Shown here: one piece after another, positions 46,577 to 55,995 of the stretch
How the letters are laid out: every line of letters begins with the position of its first letter
Numbering within the stretch: position 1 is the stretch's first letter
Assembly (NCBI GenBank): GCA_037045435.1
Contig: JBAOID010000031.1
Coordinates: forward strand, 372,001-436,000
Length of the DNA stretch: 64,000 nt
Direction: 5' to 3'
Origin: CBDUEF01 sp018063485
GTDB lineage: Bacteria; Pseudomonadota; Alphaproteobacteria; Rhodobacterales; Rhodobacteraceae
Notes under the pieces: model-generated
Seen by the model: the letters and a program-made list of their open reading frames with translations, nothing else
The model's database searches: none
What the model was told of the DNA's origin: nothing
Made by a program: the position numbers and the translations under genes

Positions 46577-47338
46577 ATGCTCAAAACCCGCATCATCCCC
46601 TGCCTTGATGTCGCTGATGGCCGTGTGGTCAAAGGCGTGAACTTCACCAATCTGATCGACGCCGGTGATCCGGTCGCGGCCGCGCGCGCCTATGATGCGG
46701 CAGGCGCGGATGAGTTGTGTTTTCTCGACATCCACGCCACGCATGAAAACCGCGGCACCATGTTCGATCTGGTCACCCGCACCGCCGAGGCCTGTTTCAT
46801 GCCCCTTACCGTGGGTGGCGGCGTGCGCAGCCACCATGATGTGCGCGCGCTGCTGCTGGCGGGGGCCGATAAGGTCAGCTTCAACTCCGCCGCCGTTGCC
46901 AATCCCGATGTGGTGGCCGAAGCCGCTGACCGGTTTGGCTCGCAATGTATCGTTGTGGCGATAGATGCCAAGACAGTTGCCCCCGGCAAGTGGGAGATTT
47001 TCACCCATGGCGGGCGCAACGCCACCGGCATTGATGCGGTCGAATTTGCCCTGACCGTCACCGCCAAAGGAGCGGGCGAAATCCTGCTCACCTCGATGGA
47101 CCGCGACGGCACCAAGGGCGGCTACAACCTCGCTCTAACCCGCGCCATCGCCGATGCGGTCACCGTGCCCGTCATCGCCTCGGGGGGGGTCGGCACGCTC
47201 GATCACCTTGTCGAAGGCGTCATCCTTGGCCATGCCTCTGCCGTCCTTGCCGCCTCGATCTTTCACTTTGGCACCTTCACCATCCCGCAGGCCAAGGCCC
47301 ATATGGCCGCAGCCGGCATCCCCATGCGCCTGAATTGA
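46577..47338 (+). CDS. hisF: Imidazole glycerol phosphate synthase, cyclase subunit
   Basis: ATG 46577 with GGAG upstream gives 253 residues. The barrel enzyme pairs with HisH. Catalytic Asp residues are in IIPCLDVADGRVVKG and LTSMDRDGTKGGYN; phosphate loops are VGGGVRS and IASGGVGT. The open frame upstream covers the repeat element and is not coding. hisE follows after eight bases. Confidence 0.97.
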   Translation: MLKTRIIPCLDVADGRVVKGVNFTNLIDAGDPVAAARAYDAAGADELCFLDIHATHENRGTMFDLVTRTAEACFMPLTVGGGVRSHHDVRALLLAGADKVSFNSAAVANPDVVAEAADRFGSQCIVVAIDAKTVAPGKWEIFTHGGRNATGIDAVEFALTVTAKGAGEILLTSMDRDGTKGGYNLALTRAIADAVTVPVIASGGVGTLDHLVEGVILGHASAVLAASIFHFGTFTIPQAKAHMAAAGIPMRLN

Positions 47339-47346
47339 GGCCTGAA

Positions 47347-47655
47347 ATGACCGCACTCGCCCGCCTTGCCGCCACCATAGAGTCCCGCAAATCCGCTGAC
47401 CCCAAATCCTCTTGGACCGCGAAACTTCTGGCCAAAGGCCCGGAAAAATGCGCCGAGAAATTTGGGGAAGAGGCGATCGAGACCATCATCGAGGCCGTCA
47501 AAGGCGACCGCCCCCGCCTGATCTGTGAGGCCGCCGATACTCTTTATCATCTGCTGGTCATGCTCGCCGCCCGCAACGTGACCCTTGCCGATATCGAGGC
47601 CGAACTCACCCGCCGCGAAGGTATTTCCGGCATCGAGGAAAAAGCCAACCGCTGA
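47347..47655 (+). CDS. hisE: Phosphoribosyl-ATP pyrophosphatase
   Basis: ATG 47347 gives 102 residues. The all-alpha MazG-like fold has KCAEKFGEEAIETIIEAVKG and CEAADTLYHLLVMLAARN, which supply the acidic metal site. It removes pyrophosphate from phosphoribosyl-ATP. It is a stand-alone HisE with no HisI domain; hisI is not in the window. Confidence 0.95.
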   Translation: MTALARLAATIESRKSADPKSSWTAKLLAKGPEKCAEKFGEEAIETIIEAVKGDRPRLICEAADTLYHLLVMLAARNVTLADIEAELTRREGISGIEEKANR

Positions 47656-47710
47656 CACAGGCGTGCCATGACTTGTATGCGGGGGTTGCATATACAGGTG
47701 CCGCTCTAAC

Positions 47711-48712
47711 CTACCGCACCCAGAACCCGGCCTTCTTGATCTGCGTGCGGATCATCTGTTCGCGCCTTGGCAGATCGGCACGGTCAAACATCTCGCGCAC
47801 TTTCCTGCCCCGGTTTTGATAAACCATCATTTTCACCGGCTCGAAATCGCGCAAGATCCGGCGCAACTCGGGCCGCTTGGCCACCTCTTCCAGCACCGCG
47901 ACCACAAGGTCACTTTCGCGCGCATACAAAAGTGGCAGCATCCGGTAATGACAGCTCACATCGCCATCAAGACCCGCCAGCGCCGGCCCCGGCCTTGCGC
48001 CGCCAAAGGAATGGATCACCAGCGGCAACACGATCTGATCCAGCCAAGGGTAGATCTCCTGCACCGCCATCACGGCGGGCCGATCATCACGCAACTCGCG
48101 GGCATAGCGCACAAACCGCTCACCAAACGCCTTGGGGCTGGCATGAAAAAACCATCCCGCATTGAAATACATGAACCTTTGCCAATAGTTATCGGGCTGA
48201 CTTAAATCCAGAGTCGGGGTAATATCCAATCCGAACCGCTCATATAGCGCGCCCCATATTTCGGCATAGCCCGGCCCATACAGTTCCAACTGCGGCCAAG
48301 TCCCCTCGCGCCGCATCGAGGCCGAAGGCCGCGCAAAATCAAAGCCAACGCTTCCCAGATCACCCACCACCAATGTATCGGTATCCAGAAACAAAAACGG
48401 CTGATCGGGCAATGCCGCCAGCGCTTCAATCTTGTTTCCATGCGGATAGCTGTGCCCGAACACCTTGTTCTCAAACGGCAAGAACTCGGCACCCAGCGCC
48501 TCCAGCGCCTCGCGCACCGCCGCGTCCGTCACCGCCGGATTGCGCGGCCACAACGGCCCCGCCTGCGGTTCGGCCAGAAACAACTTACCGCGAAATTGCG
48601 GATTGCTGGCGCGCAATGATGCCGCAAGCAGCAGCGCCTCATATTGCAACCGCCCCGATTGCACCACGGCCACGATGTTGAAATCTTGCCCCACCGGGCC
48701 TGCCCCTGTCAT
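47711..48712 (-). CDS. Glycosyltransferase-like protein
   Basis: The 333-residue product has an N-terminal Rossmann-type start (NIVAVVQSGRLQYEALLLAASLRA) and a DxD-type motif in FLFLDTDTLVVGDLG, as in GT-A glycosyltransferases that grip a nucleotide sugar through a metal. Aromatic-rich LYGPGYAEIWGALYERFG and YWQRFMYFNAGWFFH follow. It has no signal peptide or TM. The acceptor is unknown. It is convergent with hisE. Confidence 0.72.
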   Translation of the reverse strand: MTGAGPVGQDFNIVAVVQSGRLQYEALLLAASLRASNPQFRGKLFLAEPQAGPLWPRNPAVTDAAVREALEALGAEFLPFENKVFGHSYPHGNKIEALAALPDQPFLFLDTDTLVVGDLGSVGFDFARPSASMRREGTWPQLELYGPGYAEIWGALYERFGLDITPTLDLSQPDNYWQRFMYFNAGWFFHASPKAFGERFVRYARELRDDRPAVMAVQEIYPWLDQIVLPLVIHSFGGARPGPALAGLDGDVSCHYRMLPLLYARESDLVVAVLEEVAKRPELRRILRDFEPVKMMVYQNRGRKVREMFDRADLPRREQMIRTQIKKAGFWVR

Positions 48713-48804
48713 TTAGCGCCCATTGCCTGCTTCCCGCTTCTTATTTCACTATAGACCCGAACCCCAATCAGACAAAAGCGAAAGGCAATTCAAGGGCGGA
48801 AACT

Positions 48805-49030
48805 CTGCTCATCCGGTTTCTTGTCCTTTCTCCCCTTGCCGCAACGGCGCCAGATTTCGCCACCGCCGCCGAAGTGAAGCCGATCCCGAAGATGACCCGC
48901 GCCCACCTTCGGCGGTCCTGGTCTGATCTGTTCCTCCAATCCGCTCAGGTGGCGCTGCGGCCTTACTGCGATCCGCCGTGCGGTCAATCTATCTGCACCA
49001 CGCACCTGTCTTGACCCGGATGCGCCCATC
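48805..49030 (+). pseudogene. Possible remnant of a small exported protein
   Basis: One frame reads LLIRFLVLSPLAATAPDFATAAEVKPIPKMTRAH, like a signal peptide plus mature start. A second frame then gives RWRCGLTAIRRAVN. Together they recall a small secreted Rhodobacterales protein with a WRCGL motif, but at least one frameshift and no clear end remain. It overlaps the end of the convergent DDAH gene. The evidence is weak. Confidence 0.3.
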
Positions 49031-49829
49031 ACCCTGCCTTGGGTGTAAACCGCAAGGACAAACAAGACATTCCGCCATCGAGCTTGGCACATTCCGAATT
49101 GCCGATTTCCCGCACCCTGTAGCCCGCCTCGCGCAAAGCCTCGGCGGTGCGATTGAACCCTGACGCCATCAGCACCAGATCATTGAAGCGGATCGCATTT
49201 GCCGCAGCCTCTTCGCCGGGTGCTGTAAGGATCACCCGGTAGCCCTCAAAACAGCCCGAAGCCGCCAACCGCTCGGTTGCAAGGACGGTCTCGCCGTCCA
49301 GCAACGAACAATCGGTCTTGAAATGCAACACCCCCGGCGGCGTGAAAACCTCACGCACCTTGTGCCCCCAAGGCGCCACCAACCGGGTCAATTCCGTTAT
49401 CCCCGCCGCATTGGTGCGCGCTGACCGCCCCACCAAGACCTCGGTTTCCGTGGTCAGAATATCGCCACCTTCGATGAAACTGCCAGCGCCTGCGATCTCT
49501 ACCACCTGCTGGTAAAGCGCGCGCAGATGCGGGGCCATTTCCGCCGCCTCACCCAACCGCGACGGCGCACCGGGCCGCATCACCACGGCGCCCTCGGGCA
49601 GGCACAGCGCCGTATCCTCAACGAACACCGAATCCGGGTAGGCCTCCATCGCCGCCAGTTCCAGAACAATCGCTCCGGTTTCCCGCAGAGCCGCCACATA
49701 ATCGCAATGATGCGCCAGCATCCGTTCCAGATCGGGTGCGCCGGTATCTACGGCACGCAGCCCCGCCAGAATACTGGCCGACGGCCTGCGGGTGATCGCA
49801 TGGGTGAAACGATAGGAACGGTCGGTCAT
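49029..49829 (-). CDS. Dimethylarginine dimethylaminohydrolase family protein
   Basis: ATG 49829 gives 266 residues (MTDRSYRFTHAITRRPSASI). Guanidino-modifying fold: YPDSVFVEDTALCLPEG (substrate-binding acidic residues), GSFIEGGDIL, catalytic His in LHFKTDCSLLDG, and the nucleophile Cys in the C-terminal KLDGGMSCLSLRF. It is expected to hydrolyse N-methylated arginines to citrulline plus methylamines. That fits the methylated-amine theme elsewhere, but it is not in the same operon. Confidence 0.9.
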   Translation of the reverse strand: MTDRSYRFTHAITRRPSASILAGLRAVDTGAPDLERMLAHHCDYVAALRETGAIVLELAAMEAYPDSVFVEDTALCLPEGAVVMRPGAPSRLGEAAEMAPHLRALYQQVVEIAGAGSFIEGGDILTTETEVLVGRSARTNAAGITELTRLVAPWGHKVREVFTPPGVLHFKTDCSLLDGETVLATERLAASGCFEGYRVILTAPGEEAAANAIRFNDLVLMASGFNRTAEALREAGYRVREIGNSECAKLDGGMSCLSLRFTPKAG

Positions 49830-49975
49830 GGCATCCTCCGGGAAACTTTGCTCCCGCCTACACCCATGCCCGCCCCAAATCAACGCAGACACAAGCGCGT
49901 TACAAACTCGACAGCGGCGACGGAATCGCTATCTGTCATCGTAAGACCAATGCGCGAAAAGGATCAGGACTGCCG

Positions 49976-51178
49976 ATGACCGGATGGAAACAACTTCTCC
50001 TCATCATGGGGATGACCTTGGTCGGCCTTGGCATCTGGGCCGGAACCTTGCCAGCAGGCCAAGCCTTTCTCGCCCGCCACATCCCGGCACTTCAGGCCGA
50101 CAGCGCCGCCAAAGCTGACCCGACTGCGGCAAAACCAAAAACTGCGGCAAAACCAAAAACCGGCGACACATCCCCCCCCGGAGCCGGCGGACGCCCGCCG
50201 CGTGTCAATAGCGTTATCACCCAAACCGCGCAGGTTGAGACCACCGCATCGCGTGTCACTGCCCTTGGCACCGCAGCCGCCATTCATGCCGTGGCCCTTA
50301 CCCCCAAGGCCAGCGGCCAGATCACCAGCCTTCCCGCCACTGCAGGCAGCATCGTCACCGCAGGCGGGATTATCGCCACCCTTGATGATGCCGCCGAACA
50401 GATCGCCTATGACACTGCCCAGCGCGCGCTGGCCGATGCCGAGGCCAGCCTTGCGCGCACCCAAACCCTGATCACCGGCAAACTTGTCGCCGACACCCAA
50501 TTGCAGGCCGCCGTGCTCGCCACGGATCAGGCCCGTCTGAAATTGCGTTCCGCAGAGCTTGATCTGACCAACCGCAGCATAACCGCGCCGATTTCCGGCA
50601 CTCTTGGCCTGATCCGCGCCGAGGTGGGGGCCGAGGTTACCCCGCAAACCGTGCTGACCAACATCGAGGATCAATCCGCCCTCACCGTCACCTTTTTCCT
50701 GCCAGAACGTCTCAGTGGCCAGATCACGCCCGGTGCAACCGTTTCCCTCACCCCCGTCGCCAACCCCGCCCAAAGCCATGAGGGGACTGTCGCCGCCATC
50801 GACAATTCGGTCGATGCCGCCACCGGCACCTTCGAAGTGCAGGCCAGCGTGCCCAACCCCAACAATACCCTGCGCGCCGGGATGAGTTTTACGGTCGCCA
50901 TCGACTTTCCAGGTATGCCGCAAATCGCCCTGTCGCCGTTGTCGGTGCAGTGGGGGTCAAAGGGCGCTTATGTCTGGCGCATGAAAGACAGCAAGGTGGA
51001 ACGTGTCTCGATCACCTTGATCGAGAGGAACAGCGAAACCGTTCTGGTCGCAGGCGATCTGGCCGCAGGCGATCAGATCGTCACCGAGGGCCTGGACGGG
51101 CTGAAAGACGGGGCCGGAGTGCAGCTTTTGGGCGCGGCAAAACCCGATGCCATACCCGCAGCCCCGGCGGGTAACTGA
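49976..51178 (+). CDS. RND efflux periplasmic adaptor subunit
   Basis: The 400-residue membrane-fusion protein has one N-terminal TM anchor (LLLIMGMTLVGLGIWAG). A low-complexity linker includes a duplicated AAKPKT. A biotinyl-lipoyl half-domain (VVALTPKASGQITSLPA-type), a coiled coil, the second lipoyl half (ITAPISGTLGLI) and a beta-barrel (TVTFFLPERLSGQITPG) follow. It couples the permease encoded two bases downstream to an outer-membrane channel, which is not encoded here. Confidence 0.9.
   Translation: MTGWKQLLLIMGMTLVGLGIWAGTLPAGQAFLARHIPALQADSAAKADPTAAKPKTAAKPKTGDTSPPGAGGRPPRVNSVITQTAQVETTASRVTALGTAAAIHAVALTPKASGQITSLPATAGSIVTAGGIIATLDDAAEQIAYDTAQRALADAEASLARTQTLITGKLVADTQLQAAVLATDQARLKLRSAELDLTNRSITAPISGTLGLIRAEVGAEVTPQTVLTNIEDQSALTVTFFLPERLSGQITPGATVSLTPVANPAQSHEGTVAAIDNSVDAATGTFEVQASVPNPNNTLRAGMSFTVAIDFPGMPQIALSPLSVQWGSKGAYVWRMKDSKVERVSITLIERNSETVLVAGDLAAGDQIVTEGLDGLKDGAGVQLLGAAKPDAIPAAPAGN
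50123..50158 (+). repeat. Tandem 18-bp duplication in the adaptor gene
   Basis: Two exact consecutive copies of ACTGCGGCAAAACCAAAA (50123-50140 and 50141-50158) encode a repeated hexapeptide in the flexible linker after the TM anchor. The duplication is in frame and probably neutral. Confidence 0.8.
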
Positions 51179-51180
51179 TC

Positions 51181-54100
51181 GTGGCCCTGCCGCCCGCCAG
51201 CGCCCAAGGCGCCGCCCTCGCCGCCCTTTTCGTGCGCCGCCCGGTGCTGGCTTTCGTGTTGAATGCCATCATTCTGGTGGCCGGGATTGCCGCCTTGCTG
51301 GGGATGCAGGTGCAGGAACTGCCCAACGTCAGCCGCCCGGTTCTGACCATCAACACCAACTGGAACGGGGCCTCTGCCGAAACCGTGGATACAGGCGTCA
51401 CGGCCGTGATCGAAGGGGCAGCGGCACGGGTTTCCGGCGTGACCGGCCTGTCGTCCTCGTCGCGCTATGGTTCCAGCCGCACGACCGTGGAGTTTGACGC
51501 CTCGGTTGATCTCAACGTCGCGGCCTCGGATATGCGCGATGCAGTATCGCGTGCCGCCCGCGACCTGCCCAGCGGCGCGGATGCCCCGGTGGTGGTCAAG
51601 GCCGACAGCAACGCCCAAGCCATCATGCGGCTGTCGATCACCTCGGACAGATTGGGTTTGGGCCCGTTGACAGACCTGGTGAACAATACCCTGATCGACC
51701 GCCTGCGCGCTGTGAACGGTGTGGCCGATGTGCAGATATACGGTGATGCCGCGCAGGTTTTCACCGTCGATGTCAACGCCAACGCTCTGGCGGCGCGGGG
51801 ACTGACCTTTGGCGATCTGTCCAGGGCACTCGGGAGCCTGTCGTTCGATACCCCCACCGGCACTTTGAACGCGCAGAACCAGAACCTCATTGTGCGCGCC
51901 ACAGACAATGTCACCACCGCCGCCGCCATCGAATCCATCCGTCTGAAACCCGGCCTGACCCTTGGCGATGTTGCCCGCGTCTACCTTGGCACCGACAGCC
52001 AGACCACCACCATCCGCTCGCAAGGGCGCTCGGGGGTGGGTCTGGGGATTGTCGGTCAGGCCCAATCCAACACCATCGAGATTTCCAACGGCATTCACGC
52101 CGCCGTTGCCGAACTGTCGGCCAGCCTGCCCGCAGGCGTGAAGATCACCATCTCAACCGATGATGCAACTTTTATTCAGGGCGCTATTTCCGAAGTGATC
52201 CGCTCGATGCTGATCTCGATTGCCGTCGTCACCGGCATCATCTTTCTGTTCCTGCGCGACTGGCGTGCCACGCTGATCCCGGCGGTATCGATGCCCATTG
52301 CCCTCTCAGGGGCTTTGGCGGGGATTTATCTCGCCGGATTCTCGGTGAATATCCTCACCCTGCTGGCGCTGGTGCTGGCCACCGGGCTGGTGGTCGATGA
52401 TGCGATTGTGGTGCTGGAGAATATCGTGCGCCAACAAGGGCTTGGCTTTCGCGCTCGCGCCGCCGCCGTGATCGGCACGCAAGAGGTGTATTTCGCCGTT
52501 CTCTCCACCACCGCCACCCTTGCCGCCGTGTTCATCCCCATCGCCTTTCTGCCCGGCCAAACCGGCGCGCTGTTTCGCGAATTTGGCTATACACTCACCT
52601 TCGCCGTGCTGGTGTCCTCGGTCGTGGCGCTCTCGCTCACGCCGATGATGGCCGCCAAGTTGCTGCAAAGCCCTTCAACGCGCCCGCCCGGACCGCTTGC
52701 CCGCTTTGGAGCGCTGCTGGAACATGCCTATATCCGCAGCCTGACCGCCGCCCTGAATATGCCATGGCTGATCCTTGCAGTCGCCGCTGCCTTTGCCTTT
52801 TCGGCCTTCCTGCTGTTTGGCACTCTGAAACAGGAACTCACCCCGCCCGAAGACCGCGCCCAGATCATGATCATGGTGCAGGCCCCACAAAACGTCAGCC
52901 TCGGTTATACCAACACCCGCATGGCCAGGATCGAAAATCTGCTCACACCAATGAAAGACAGCGGCGAGATCACCAATGTCTTTTCCATCTCGGGTTTTGG
53001 CGGCAGCACCAACCGTGGCTTCATCTCGGTATCTCTCGCCCCGCAAGACCAACGCGTGCGCGGCCAAGCGGCCATCGCCGCCGATCTCAACAAGCTGATC
53101 ACCCAGGTTCCCGGCCTGCGTGCCTTTGCGATCTCGCCCAACAGCCTTGGCATCCGCGGCGGTGGCAACGGGCTGCAATTTGCCCTTGTCGGCAGTGATT
53201 ACGCCACCCTTGCCAGTGCCGCAGATACAGCCGTGAACACCCTTTCCGCCGATCCGCGCTACGGCAATGTGACCAGCTCCTATGACACCACCCAAGCGCA
53301 AATCCGGGTCGAGGTGGACCGCTCGCGCGCCGACGCTTTGGGCATCGACATCACCGGCATCGGCACCACGCTGCAAACCATGCTCGATGGATTGCCAATC
53401 GGCGATTTCACAGTCTCCGGCGTGACTTACCCGGTGAAGCTGGAAACTACCAACCAGCCAATCAACGACCCGACCGATCTGCAGAATACCTTCATCCGCG
53501 CCGCCAATGGCCGCTTTGTGCCACTGTCACAAGTGGTCACCGTCACCGAAAGCCCTGCCGCCCCCAGTCTTGCGCGCGAACAGCAACGCCGTGCCATCAC
53601 CATTTCAGCCAGCCTTGGCAGCGGCACAACCATTGCTGATGCCTACGCCTCGGCCCGCGCCAGCCTGCTGCCGTTGCTGCCTCAAGGCACCGCGATCCTG
53701 CCGCTGGCCGAGGCCGCCACCATCGGCCAGAACGCTTCGGGCCTTGCCACCACCTTCGGCTTTGCCGCACTGGTGATTCTGCTGGTGCTGGCCGCGCAAT
53801 TTGAAAGCTTTGTCTCCGCCGCCATCATCATGGTCACCGTGCCCTTCGGCCTTGCCTGTGCCGTCTATGCCCTCTTGCTCACTGGCAGCTCGCTGAACGT
53901 CTATTCACAAATCGGGCTGGTGCTGCTGGTGGGCATCATGGCCAAGAACGGTATCCTCGTGGTCGAATTCGCCAACCAACTGCGCGATCAGGGCCAATCG
54001 GTGCGCGACGCGATCCTGAACGCCGCCCGCATCCGACTGCGCCCGATCATGATGACCAAACTTTCGACCATTCTGGGGGCGGTCCCGCTGATGCTGGCGA

Positions 54101-54285
54101 CAGGACCGGGGGCGGAGGCTCGCGCAGCCCTTGGATGGGTCATCGTTGGTGCCCTCGGCTTTGCCGCGATTGCCACCTTGTTCCTGACCCCGGCGACCTA
54201 TCTGATCCTTGCACCGCTTTCAAAACCGCGCGCGCATGAAGCGGCGGAACTGGCCACCGAACTGGCCAGCGCTCAAAAAATCTAA
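51181..54285 (+). CDS. RND efflux permease (AcrB/HAE1 type)
   Basis: The 1034-residue inner-membrane proton-driven pump has 12 TM segments in two repeats. The proton-relay Asp pair is in TM4 (ATGLVVDDAIVVLENI) and the Lys in TM10 (MAKNGILVVEFANQL). Large periplasmic loops contain PQDQRVRGQAAIAADLN and FAISPNSLGIRGGG. GTG 51181 follows the adaptor stop by two bases. The substrate is unknown. The tRNA-Tyr gene begins 15 bases after its stop, on the opposite strand. Confidence 0.93.
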   Translation: MALPPASAQGAALAALFVRRPVLAFVLNAIILVAGIAALLGMQVQELPNVSRPVLTINTNWNGASAETVDTGVTAVIEGAAARVSGVTGLSSSSRYGSSRTTVEFDASVDLNVAASDMRDAVSRAARDLPSGADAPVVVKADSNAQAIMRLSITSDRLGLGPLTDLVNNTLIDRLRAVNGVADVQIYGDAAQVFTVDVNANALAARGLTFGDLSRALGSLSFDTPTGTLNAQNQNLIVRATDNVTTAAAIESIRLKPGLTLGDVARVYLGTDSQTTTIRSQGRSGVGLGIVGQAQSNTIEISNGIHAAVAELSASLPAGVKITISTDDATFIQGAISEVIRSMLISIAVVTGIIFLFLRDWRATLIPAVSMPIALSGALAGIYLAGFSVNILTLLALVLATGLVVDDAIVVLENIVRQQGLGFRARAAAVIGTQEVYFAVLSTTATLAAVFIPIAFLPGQTGALFREFGYTLTFAVLVSSVVALSLTPMMAAKLLQSPSTRPPGPLARFGALLEHAYIRSLTAALNMPWLILAVAAAFAFSAFLLFGTLKQELTPPEDRAQIMIMVQAPQNVSLGYTNTRMARIENLLTPMKDSGEITNVFSISGFGGSTNRGFISVSLAPQDQRVRGQAAIAADLNKLITQVPGLRAFAISPNSLGIRGGGNGLQFALVGSDYATLASAADTAVNTLSADPRYGNVTSSYDTTQAQIRVEVDRSRADALGIDITGIGTTLQTMLDGLPIGDFTVSGVTYPVKLETTNQPINDPTDLQNTFIRAANGRFVPLSQVVTVTESPAAPSLAREQQRRAITISASLGSGTTIADAYASARASLLPLLPQGTAILPLAEAATIGQNASGLATTFGFAALVILLVLAAQFESFVSAAIIMVTVPFGLACAVYALLLTGSSLNVYSQIGLVLLVGIMAKNGILVVEFANQLRDQGQSVRDAILNAARIRLRPIMMTKLSTILGAVPLMLATGPGAEARAALGWVIVGALGFAAIATLFLTPATYLILAPLSKPRAHEAAELATELASAQKI

Positions 54286-54299
54286 CGCTATCAGGTAGA

Positions 54300-54384
54300 T
54301 GGTGGGCGATCTTGGAATCGAACCAAGCATGAGTTCGCCTCGGCGGAGTTACAGTCCGCTGCCGCACCTTGCAGCATATCGCCC
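54300..54384 (-). tRNA. tRNA-Tyr (GUA)
   Basis: The minus strand folds as an 85-nt class II tRNA with encoded CCA. The acceptor stem is GGGCGAT/ATCGCCC. The anticodon stem GCGGA/TCCGC presents loop CTGTAAC (anticodon GTA), the long variable arm has GAG/CTC, and the T-arm is CTTGG-TTCGATT-CCAAG. In this fold positions 8 and 14 are A and C rather than the usual U and A. Confidence 0.93.
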
Positions 54385-54513
54385 ACTAAGGCGCTGATTA
54401 GCGAAGCGCCTTGGGGGCGTCAAGGCGAAATGCAGCAAACCTTCATCGGTTTACACCTTGCGCCTCGCCTTGTGTGGCCCCATTCTCGGCACCGTCAGAA
54501 ATTGAGGCAAAAC

Positions 54514-55323
54514 ATGTCAGGCGATAAGAAACCAAGCTGGGTGGTTGACAAGGAACGCAGCCGCCGCGCTGAGGCCCGCGAAACCGTTTGGCTGTTCGGC
54601 CTTCACGCCGTCCGCGATGCACTGATGAACCCTGCCCGTGTGAAGATCCGTCTTGTCGTGACCAAAAACGCGCTGGACAAGCTGGAAGAGGCCGTGGCTT
54701 TTGCAGCCATCGCCCCTGAAATCGCCGACCCGCGCCGCTTTGATGTGCCGATTGACGAAGGCTCGGTGCATCAGGGCGCGGCGCTTGAGGTCAAGCCGCT
54801 CAACTGGGGCAACCTCGCCGATGTCGCGATTTCCGGGGCAGGCCAACCGCTGATCGTGCTGCTGGATCGCGTCACCGACCCCCATAACGTCGGCGCAGTT
54901 CTGCGCTCGGCCGAGGTGTTTGGTGCGCGCGCCGTCGTTGCCCCCCGCCACCATTCCGCCCCCGAAACCGGGGCGCTGGCCAAAACCGCCAGCGGCGCGC
55001 TCGAACGCCAACCCTATCTCAAGGTCACCAATCTGGCCGAAGCGATGGAGGAGCTGCGCGCCATGGGCTATATCCTGATCGGCCTTGATGGCGATGGCAC
55101 CGTGCCACTGGCGCAGGCCATGGCCGACACCGGCACCCGACCGATTGCGCTTGTTCTGGGCGCAGAAGGCCCCGGATTGCGCGAAAAAACCCGCGAAACC
55201 TGCGATGTGATCGCCCGCATCCCGTTTTTGGGCGAATTTGGCTCACTTAATGTGTCAAACGCCGCCGCTGTGGGGCTTTATGCCGCCGCAAGCCGCAAAA
55301 GTGATCACAAAATCGCGACATGA
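54514..55323 (+). CDS. rlmB: 23S rRNA (guanosine-2'-O) methyltransferase, SpoU family
   Basis: ATG 54514 with GAGGC upstream gives 269 residues; the open frame upstream is not needed. The N-terminal substrate-binding domain (WLFGLHAVRDALMNPARV) is followed by a SPOUT knot: DRVTDPHNVGAVLRSAEVFG, LVLGAEGPGLREKTRETCD and IPFLGEFGSLNVSNAAAVGLYA. It methylates G2251 of 23S rRNA (E. coli numbering). It is divergent from tRNA-Tyr. Confidence 0.93.
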   Translation: MSGDKKPSWVVDKERSRRAEARETVWLFGLHAVRDALMNPARVKIRLVVTKNALDKLEEAVAFAAIAPEIADPRRFDVPIDEGSVHQGAALEVKPLNWGNLADVAISGAGQPLIVLLDRVTDPHNVGAVLRSAEVFGARAVVAPRHHSAPETGALAKTASGALERQPYLKVTNLAEAMEELRAMGYILIGLDGDGTVPLAQAMADTGTRPIALVLGAEGPGLREKTRETCDVIARIPFLGEFGSLNVSNAAAVGLYAAASRKSDHKIAT

Positions 55324-55351
55324 CCTTTAATAAAACTTTGCCATTCCCATC

Positions 55352-55446
55352 TATCATAGAGGTAACGGGCCGGAACTCCCGTTCCCTCTGTTCACTGTCC
55401 CTCGTTCCACACCTTGGCGCCCTGCCTCTGGCACGGGCGCCTTTTT
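55352..55446 (+). ncRNA. Candidate small RNA or leader with intrinsic terminator
   Basis: After the rlmB stop, a TATCAT (55352-55357) could be a -10 box. A strong hairpin follows: GAGG-T-AACGGG (55359-55369) pairs with CCCGTT-C-CCTC (55378-55388). Then GGCGCCC (55416-55422) / GGGCGCC (55435-55441) runs into TTTTT, a complete terminator. This ends 13 bases before the next start codon, so a separate RNA of about 85 nt is more likely than a leader. No good -35 is visible. Confidence 0.5.
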
Positions 55447-55459
55447 CTGGAAAATCGCC

Positions 55460-55873
55460 ATGACCGATGCAGATATCCGCAAAATCCTGACCGAAACCAA
55501 GACCATCGCCATGGTCGGCTGGTCGCCAAAACCCGACCGCGCCTCAAACCATGTCGCCGAATTTCTGGTGGCGCGCGGCTACCGGGTGATCCCGGTCAAC
55601 CCCGGTCAGGCCGGGCAAAAGGCGCTTGGCGAAACCGTGCGTGCCAGCCTGTCTGAAATCACTGACCCGGTGGATATGGTTGAAATTTTTCGTCGCTCCG
55701 AAGAGGCCGGAGCCGTGGTTGATCAGGCGCTTGCGGCTTTCCCCGATCTCAAGACCGTCTGGATGCAGCTTGGCGTGGTTGATGAGGCCGCCGCTGCCCG
55801 CGCCCGCGCCCGAAGCGTGGCCGCAGTGATGAACCGCTGCCCGGCCATCGAAATCCCACGGCTCAATCTTTAG
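55460..55873 (+). CDS. CoA-binding domain protein (YccU-like)
   Basis: The 137-residue Rossmann-fold protein has IAMVGWSPKPDRASNHVAEFL (nucleotide loop), YRVIPVNPGQAGQKALGE, VDMVEIFRRSEEAGAVVDQAL and VWMQLGVVDEAAAARA. It is widespread; the cofactor is CoA or a related nucleotide and the function is unclear. It stands before the sulfhydrylase gene, with a strong terminator just upstream. Confidence 0.9.
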   Translation: MTDADIRKILTETKTIAMVGWSPKPDRASNHVAEFLVARGYRVIPVNPGQAGQKALGETVRASLSEITDPVDMVEIFRRSEEAGAVVDQALAAFPDLKTVWMQLGVVDEAAAARARARSVAAVMNRCPAIEIPRLNL

Positions 55874-55995
55874 CCGGCGCTCAAACCAAGGTGCCGGGCC
55901 GCACGCCACCCCGGCTTGTGGCGCAGAAGCTTCCCCATTGCCGCCCCCCGCATCCTCGCCTAACCTGCGCGCGAATTCGAACAGCCCCGGAGGAT

